NCBI RefSeq assembly: GCF_000236925.1
Contig: NC_016941.1
Coordinates: 434,001-498,000, forward strand
DNA from: Staphylococcus argenteus
Lineage (GTDB): Bacteria; Bacillota; Bacilli; Staphylococcales; Staphylococcaceae
DNA length: 64,000 nucleotides
Direction: 5' to 3'
Below the pieces are notes generated by a model that saw only the letters and a program-made list of their open reading frames with translations, had not been told where the DNA came from and searched no databases. Of the stretch, positions 59,515-64,000 are shown piece after piece. The translations under genes and the position numbers were made by a program. Each line of letters begins with the position of its first letter. Position 1 is the first letter of the stretch.

Positions 59515-60441
59515 ATGGATGAACAGCAACAATTGACAAATGCATATCATTCAAATAAATTATCGCATGCCTATTTATTTGAAGGTGATGACGCACAAAC
59601 GATGAAACAAGTTGCGATTAATTTTGCAAAGCTCATTTTATGTCAAACAGATAACCAATGCGAAGCGAAGGTTAGTACATTTAATCATCCAGACTTTATG
59701 TATATATCGACTAATGACAGTTCAATTAAAAAAGAACAAATTGAACAGCTTGTGCGCCATATGAATCAACTTCCTATAGAAAGTAAATATAAAGTGTATA
59801 TTATCGAAGATTTTGAAAAGTTAACTGTTCAAGGGGAAAACAGTATATTAAAATTTCTCGAAGAGCCACCGGACAATACGATTGCTATTTTATTGTCTAC
59901 AAAGCCCGAACAAATACTAGATACCATTCATTCAAGATGTCAGCATGTTTATTTCAAACCGATTGATAAAGAACAGTTTGTAAATAGGTTGGTTGAACAG
60001 GACATTGCAAAGCCAGTAGCTGAAATGATAAGTACATATACTACACAAATAGATAATGCAATGGCTTTAAATGAAGAGTTTGATTTATTAACTTTAAGAA
60101 AAACAATTATTCGTTGGTGTGAATTGTTGCTTACTAACAAACCAATGGCAATGATTGGGGTTATTGATTTATTGAAACAGGCTAAAAATAAAAAACTGCA
60201 AACTTTAACGATTGCAGCAGTTAATGGATTCTTTGAAGATATCATACATACAAAGGTAAATGTAGATGATAAACGAATATACAGTGATTTGATAAGTGAC
60301 ATTAATCAGTATGCGCAAAAGTTAACATTTAATCAATTGATTTTAATGTTTGATCAGCTTACAGATGCACATAAGAAACTGAATCAAAATGTTAATCCAA
60401 CGCTAGTATTCGAACAAATCGTAATTAAGGGTGTGAGTTAG
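59515..60441 (+). CDS. holB: DNA polymerase III subunit delta prime
   Basis: Clamp-loader subunit, 308 aa. The P-loop position reads FEGDDAQTMKQ, not a working GxxGxGKT, in line with delta prime being an inactive AAA+ member. Seen also: YKVYIIEDFEKLTVQGENSI (about residues 91-110), EEPPDNTIAILLSTKPEQIL and the SRC arginine-finger motif (HSRCQHVYFKP). ATG follows AGGGAG. Unlike B. subtilis there is no yaaR between pstA and holB; the 214-bp gap holds no convincing gene. Confidence 0.9.
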   Translation: MDEQQQLTNAYHSNKLSHAYLFEGDDAQTMKQVAINFAKLILCQTDNQCEAKVSTFNHPDFMYISTNDSSIKKEQIEQLVRHMNQLPIESKYKVYIIEDFEKLTVQGENSILKFLEEPPDNTIAILLSTKPEQILDTIHSRCQHVYFKPIDKEQFVNRLVEQDIAKPVAEMISTYTTQIDNAMALNEEFDLLTLRKTIIRWCELLLTNKPMAMIGVIDLLKQAKNKKLQTLTIAAVNGFFEDIIHTKVNVDDKRIYSDLISDINQYAQKLTFNQLILMFDQLTDAHKKLNQNVNPTLVFEQIVIKGVS

Positions 60442-61245
60442 ATGCCAAATGTAATAGGTGTTCAGTTCCAAAAAGCGGGGAAATTAGAATATTATACACC
60501 TAGTGATATACAGATAGATTTAGAGGACTGGGTTGTCGTAGAATCTAAAAGAGGCATAGAGATAGGTATCGTCAAAAATCCAATGATAGATATTGAAGAA
60601 GAGGACATTTGTTTACCTCTTAAAAGCATTATTCGTATTGCTGATGAAAATGATATTGAAAAATATTATTGTAATGAGCGAGACGCTGCTAATGCATTGG
60701 AGTTATGTAAGGATATCGTAAGAGAACAAGGTTTGGATATGAGATTAGTCAACTGTGAATATACATTAGACAAATCAAAAGTTATCTTTAATTTTACTGC
60801 GGATGATCGAATAGACTTTAGAAAATTAGTGAAAATATTAGCGCAACATTTGAAAACACGTATTGAACTTAGACAAATTGGTGTAAGGGATGAAGCTAAA
60901 TTACTTGGAGGTATTGGTCCATGCGGTCGTTCACTTTGTTGCTCAACATTTTTAGGTGATTTTGAACCGGTATCAATAAAAATGGCCAAAGATCAAAATT
61001 TATCATTAAATCCAACAAAAATCTCTGGTGCATGTGGTCGATTGATGTGTTGTTTAAAATATGAAAATGATTATTATGAAGAAGTACGTGCACAATTGCC
61101 GGATGTCGGTGAAGCAATTGAAACGCCCGATGGTAATGGAAAAGTTATTGCTTTAAATATATTAGATATTTCTATGCAAGTGAAGCTCGAAGGTCATGAA
61201 CAGCCACTTGAATATAAATTAGAAGAAATAGAAACTATGCATTAA
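60442..61245 (+). CDS. ricT: PSP1-domain protein RicT (YaaT)
   Basis: A member of the Y-complex (RicA-RicF-RicT), which in Bacillus acts in RNase Y-dependent mRNA maturation and binds iron-sulfur clusters. It has 267 aa. The PSP1 C-terminal domain spans about residues 60-150, followed by cysteine motifs [14 protein letters not shown] and [13 protein letters not shown], consistent with cluster binding. The ATG starts directly after the holB stop, with a GGGTGTGAG site inside holB, so translation is coupled. Confidence 0.9.
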   Translation: MPNVIGVQFQKAGKLEYYTPSDIQIDLEDWVVVESKRGIEIGIVKNPMIDIEEEDICLPLKSIIRIADENDIEKYYCNERDAANALELCKDIVREQGLDMRLVNCEYTLDKSKVIFNFTADDRIDFRKLVKILAQHLKTRIELRQIGVRDEAKLLGGIGPCGRSLCCSTFLGDFEPVSIKMAKDQNLSLNPTKISGACGRLMCCLKYENDYYEEVRAQLPDVGEAIETPDGNGKVIALNILDISMQVKLEGHEQPLEYKLEEIETMH

Positions 61246-61261
61246 GGAGGCATTATTACAT

Positions 61262-61609
61262 TTGGATCGCAATGAGATATTTGAAAAAATAATGCGTTTA
61301 GAAATGAATGTCAATCAACTTTCAAAAGAAACATCAGAGTTAAAAGCACTTGCAGTTGAACTTGTAGAAGAAAACGTAGCTTTACAAATTGAAAATGATA
61401 ATTTGAAAAAAGTATTAGGGAATGATGAGCCAAGTACTCAAGATGCAATAAATACAGTGCCAACAAAAGTAGTTAAAAAACCATTACCTAGTAAAGATAA
61501 CCTAGCTATATTATATGGTGAAGGTTTTCATATTTGTAAAGGTGAGCTATTTGGAAAACATAGACATGGTGAAGATTGTTTGTTCTGTTTAGAAGTTTTA
61601 AGTGATTAA
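61262..61609 (+). CDS. yabA: Replication initiation control protein YabA
   Basis: A negative regulator of replication initiation, 115 aa. It bridges DnaA and the DnaN clamp and so limits re-initiation. The N-terminal coiled coil (about residues 1-60, a heptad-like pattern with [20 protein letters not shown]) makes a tetramer. The C-terminal zinc-binding domain holds [20 protein letters not shown] with the His/Cys ligands. It starts with TTG (61262) after AAGGAGG with 12-nt spacing. Confidence 0.92.
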   Translation: MDRNEIFEKIMRLEMNVNQLSKETSELKALAVELVEENVALQIENDNLKKVLGNDEPSTQDAINTVPTKVVKKPLPSKDNLAILYGEGFHICKGELFGKHRHGEDCLFCLEVLSD

Positions 61610-61658
61610 TCATTCAATCACAAATAGTGTTATAATAATGAATAAATAAAGTTATGTT

Positions 61659-61690
61659 AAGTCTGAGACAGTACGTGTTTCAGACTTTAC
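61659..61690 (+). terminator. Probable terminator after yabA
   Basis: AAGTCTGAGACA pairs with TGTTTCAGACTT around a 5-nt loop. The tail (TACTTATG) is only modestly T-rich. The remaining 200 bp to trmN6 hold no gene that I can see. Confidence 0.6.
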
Positions 61691-61892
61691 TTATGTATTA
61701 GTTTTAAACAATGTTCTGACTTACTACTTAAAATTAAGTTTTTAATATTAAGTCAGTATGCAATATAATAAGGTTTATTAATGTGTAAAACATGATTCGA
61801 AAATATTTAGAATAGGTATGTGATGTGCAAACATTATTAAAATTTAACTTTCACGTATTAAGTAAATAAGCACATTTTCATAGGAGTTTAAA

Positions 61893-62618
61893 ATGTTAAA
61901 GCAAAATGAACGATTTGATCAACTAATCAAAGAAAATTTTAGTATTATTCAAAATGACGATGTATTTTCATTTTCAACAGATGCGTTATTATTGGGGCAT
62001 TTTACAAATCCAAGAGCAAAAGACAAAGTACTAGATTTATGTTCTGGCAACGGCGTGATACCTTTACTATTATTCGCAAAACATCACCATCAAATAGAGG
62101 GTATCGAAATTCAAGAAACTCTCGTAGATATGGCGCGACGCACATTTCAATTTAACGAGGTTGACGATTATTTAACGATGCATCATATGGACTTGAAAGA
62201 TGTCACGAAAACATTTAAACCTTCACAATATAATCTTGTAACATGTAATCCTCCGTATTTTAAAGAGAATCAGCAGCATCAACATCAAATAGAGGCTCAC
62301 AAAATTGCGAGACATGAAATTATGTGTACACTTGAAGATTGTATGATTGCAGCACGTCATTTATTAAAAGAAGGTGGCAGGCTAAATATGGTACATCGTG
62401 CGGATAGACTGATGGATGTCTTATTTGAAATGAGAAAAGTAAATATCGAGCCTAAGAAAGTAGTTTTTATATATAGTAAAGTAGGCAAGTCAGCACACAC
62501 AATAGTTGTTGAAGGTCGTAAAGGTGGTAATCAAGGATTAGAAATTATGCCTCCGTTTTATATTTATGATGAAAGTGGAAAATATAGCGATGAAATGAAG
62601 GAAGTATATTATGGATAG
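61893..62618 (+). CDS. tRNA/rRNA adenine methyltransferase, TrmN6 (YabB) family
   Basis: A 241-aa SAM-dependent methyltransferase of the TrmN6 type, which in E. coli makes m6A37 in tRNA-Val. Seen: SAM motif I VLDLCSGNGVIPLLL (about residues 46-60), the acidic loop IEGIEIQ, and the catalytic NPPYF motif (about 114-118), which marks amino-methylating enzymes. ATG follows AGGAG. Its end overlaps the GIY-YIG gene by 8 nt. The true substrate in staphylococci is not known. Confidence 0.85.
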   Translation: MLKQNERFDQLIKENFSIIQNDDVFSFSTDALLLGHFTNPRAKDKVLDLCSGNGVIPLLLFAKHHHQIEGIEIQETLVDMARRTFQFNEVDDYLTMHHMDLKDVTKTFKPSQYNLVTCNPPYFKENQQHQHQIEAHKIARHEIMCTLEDCMIAARHLLKEGGRLNMVHRADRLMDVLFEMRKVNIEPKKVVFIYSKVGKSAHTIVVEGRKGGNQGLEIMPPFYIYDESGKYSDEMKEVYYG

Positions 62619-62859
62619 TCACTTTGTATATATAGTAAAATGTAGTGATGGTAGTTTATATACAGGATATGCTAAAGACGTAAATGCGCGGATTGAGAAA
62701 CATAATCGCGGTCAAGGTGCTAAATATACAAAAATAAGACGACCGGTACAGTTAGTTTACCAAGAAACGTATGAGACAAAGTCTGAAGCATTGAAGCGTG
62801 AATATGAAATTAAAACGTATTCTAGACAAAAGAAATTGCGATTGATTAAGGAGCGATAG
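62611..62859 (+). CDS. GIY-YIG domain protein (YazA/UPF0213)
   Basis: An 82-aa protein with only a GIY-YIG nuclease-like domain. Seen: FVYIVKCSDGSLYTGYAKDV (the VYIV...YTGY version of the signature), RIEKHNRGQGAKYTKIRRPV with the basic loop, and the Glu in KSEALKREYEIKTYSR. Members of this family are found in nearly all Bacillota at this position, but their role is unclear. It overlaps trmN6 and is 1 bp from rsmI. Confidence 0.87.
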   Translation: MDSHFVYIVKCSDGSLYTGYAKDVNARIEKHNRGQGAKYTKIRRPVQLVYQETYETKSEALKREYEIKTYSRQKKLRLIKER

Positions 62860-62860
62860 C

Positions 62861-63700
62861 ATGGCTGTATTATATTTAGTAGGAACGCCTATTGGAAATT
62901 TGGCAGACATAACTTATCGAGCAGTTGATGTGCTACATCGTGTCGATATGATTGCCTGTGAAGATACACGTGTAACAAGTAAATTATGCAATCATTATGA
63001 TATCTCAACACCATTAAAGTCATACCATGAGCATAATAAGGATAAGCAGACTACGTTTATTATTGAACAATTACAATCTGGATTAAATGTTGCACTTGTA
63101 TCGGATGCAGGTTTGCCATTGATTAGTGATCCAGGATATGAATTAGTAGTTGCAGCTAGAAAAGCTAATATTAAAGTGGAAACTGTACCTGGGCCGAATG
63201 CCGGTTTAACTGCTTTGATGGCTAGTGGTCTATCTTCTTATGTATACACATTTTTAGGATTTCTACCTAGAAAAGAAAAAGAAAAAACTGTCGTACTAGA
63301 ACAACGCATGTATGAAAATAGCACGCTTATATTATATGAATCGCCACATCGTGTAACAGATACTTTAAAAACAATTGCAAAGATAGATGCAATGCGACGA
63401 GTATCGTTAGGACGTGAGTTAACTAAGAAGTTTGAACAAATAGTCACAAATGATGTAACGCAAATGATAGCACTAATTCAACAAGGTGACGTTCCGTTAA
63501 AAGGTGAGTTTGTTATTTTGATTGAAGGTGCAAAAGCAAATGTTGAAACGGCTTGGTTTGATGATTTGTCTATTGTAGAGCATGTTGATCATTATATTGA
63601 AACTTCACGGATGAAGCCAAAGCAGGCAATCAAGAAAGTTGCGGAGGAACGACAACTTAAAACAAATGAAGTTTATAATATTTATCATCAAATAAGTTAA
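62861..63700 (+). CDS. rsmI: 16S rRNA 2'-O-ribose C1402 methyltransferase
   Basis: Methylates the 2'-OH of C1402 in 16S rRNA near the decoding site, 279 aa, normal length. Seen: LYLVGTPIGNLADITYRAVD (residues 4-23), EDTRVTSKLCNHYDI, SDAGLPLISDPGYELV (about 80-95) and VPGPNAGLTALMASGL, all typical of the RsmI tetrapyrrole-methylase-like fold. The start follows AAGGAGCG and overlaps the GIY-YIG stop region. It is the last gene before metG. Confidence 0.93.
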   Translation: MAVLYLVGTPIGNLADITYRAVDVLHRVDMIACEDTRVTSKLCNHYDISTPLKSYHEHNKDKQTTFIIEQLQSGLNVALVSDAGLPLISDPGYELVVAARKANIKVETVPGPNAGLTALMASGLSSYVYTFLGFLPRKEKEKTVVLEQRMYENSTLILYESPHRVTDTLKTIAKIDAMRRVSLGRELTKKFEQIVTNDVTQMIALIQQGDVPLKGEFVILIEGAKANVETAWFDDLSIVEHVDHYIETSRMKPKQAIKKVAEERQLKTNEVYNIYHQIS

Positions 63701-63983
63701 CCAAGGTATTGATGGACTAAATTTTTACGTTATCGGATAACGAAAGTTATAATTTTAAATAGTAAGACAACAATTTGATTTGCTACTAATAAAATGATGT
63801 TAACTATGATAAAAAAATAATGACATCGTCGATTTTTAATGTAAAATAAATATATTGATAGCAATAAATAATAAAACAATGAACAAGATGAAAATGGGAA
63901 AGTAAGATATATGACCACGTCCATTGAAATGCTTGAAAATCTTAGATATTATTTGAAGTGAAACATTACGAGGAGGAACAGTT
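63701..63983 (+). promoter_or_regulatory. metG upstream region with promoter
   Basis: A small hairpin (CGTTATCGGATAACG, 63729-63743) follows rsmI. A TTGAAA box (63924-63929), 17-nt spacer and TATTAT box (63947-63952) form a good promoter for metG. I saw no T-box leader. B. subtilis has abrB in this gap; here it is absent. Confidence 0.6.
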
Positions 63984-64000
63984 ATGGCGAAAGAAACATT
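63984..64000 (+). CDS. metG: Methionyl-tRNA synthetase, first codons only
   Basis: The window ends 17 nt into this gene. ATG follows AGGAGGAACAGTT and reads MAKET, the known start of staphylococcal methionyl-tRNA synthetase; the position after rsmI fits the conserved gene order. Confidence 0.75.

Overview
The window is AT-rich, low-GC Gram-positive DNA and can be assigned to Staphylococcus aureus. It encodes the four PSM-alpha peptides, the myeloperoxidase inhibitor SPIN, a tandem lipoprotein (lpl) array, the amidase Sle1, and a tmk-holB-yabA-rsmI-metG order typical of Bacillota. No database was searched; names rest on recognised motifs, remembered family sequences and gene order.

Layout. 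(1) 1-12.0 kb is the distal part of genomic island nuSa-alpha: an acidic secreted protein, convergent SPIN, then eleven intact DUF576 lipoprotein genes, one decayed copy and a small gene broken in a poly-A tract. (2) 12.2-15.2 kb has a small membrane protein, a CobW/ZagA-type zinc GTPase, the psm-alpha operon on the minus strand with an AgrA-type direct repeat, and a divergent short RNA gene with its own promoter and terminator. (3) 15.2-20 kb is mpsABC, the bicarbonate-uptake and membrane-potential system. (4) 20.2-24.5 kb carries a start-less membrane ORF, a GNAT acetyltransferase, a PAP2 phosphatase, a carboxylesterase and an SNF-family transporter. (5) 24.7-29.7 kb handles sulfur amino acids: mccA-mccB (reverse transsulfuration) then metN-metI-metQ (methionine ABC importer). 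(6) 30-34.5 kb has sle1, a small membrane protein, Nudix and GNAT genes, and two YibE/F-like membrane proteins on the minus strand. (7) 34.6-41.7 kb has gltC divergent from gltB-gltD (glutamate synthase). (8) tRNA-Ser(UGA) is followed by the trehalose operon treP-treC-treR, with a 22-bp palindromic operator in the promoter and a cre-like site. (9) SRP RNA, a GNAT gene and dnaX-ebfC-recR lead into a complete rRNA operon (16S-23S-5S, no spacer tRNA). Two tandem repeats behind it each carry a 3' piece of 5S. (10) 57-64 kb holds a PLP decarboxylase, tmk, pstA, holB, ricT, yabA, trmN6, a GIY-YIG protein, rsmI and the first codons of metG.

Points most worth a second look: block duplication in the lpl array; the poly-A frameshift at 11.7 kb; a psm-alpha4 allele ending in IFVK rather than the remembered IFAK; the RNA between psm-alpha and mpsA, whose terminator lies 45 nt before mpsA; an 83-codon membrane ORF without a standard start; a hairpin-only candidate RNA after the SRP RNA gene; and the 5S-fragment repeats. 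No CRISPR array, insertion sequence or prophage was seen, and I found no wholly new multi-gene system.
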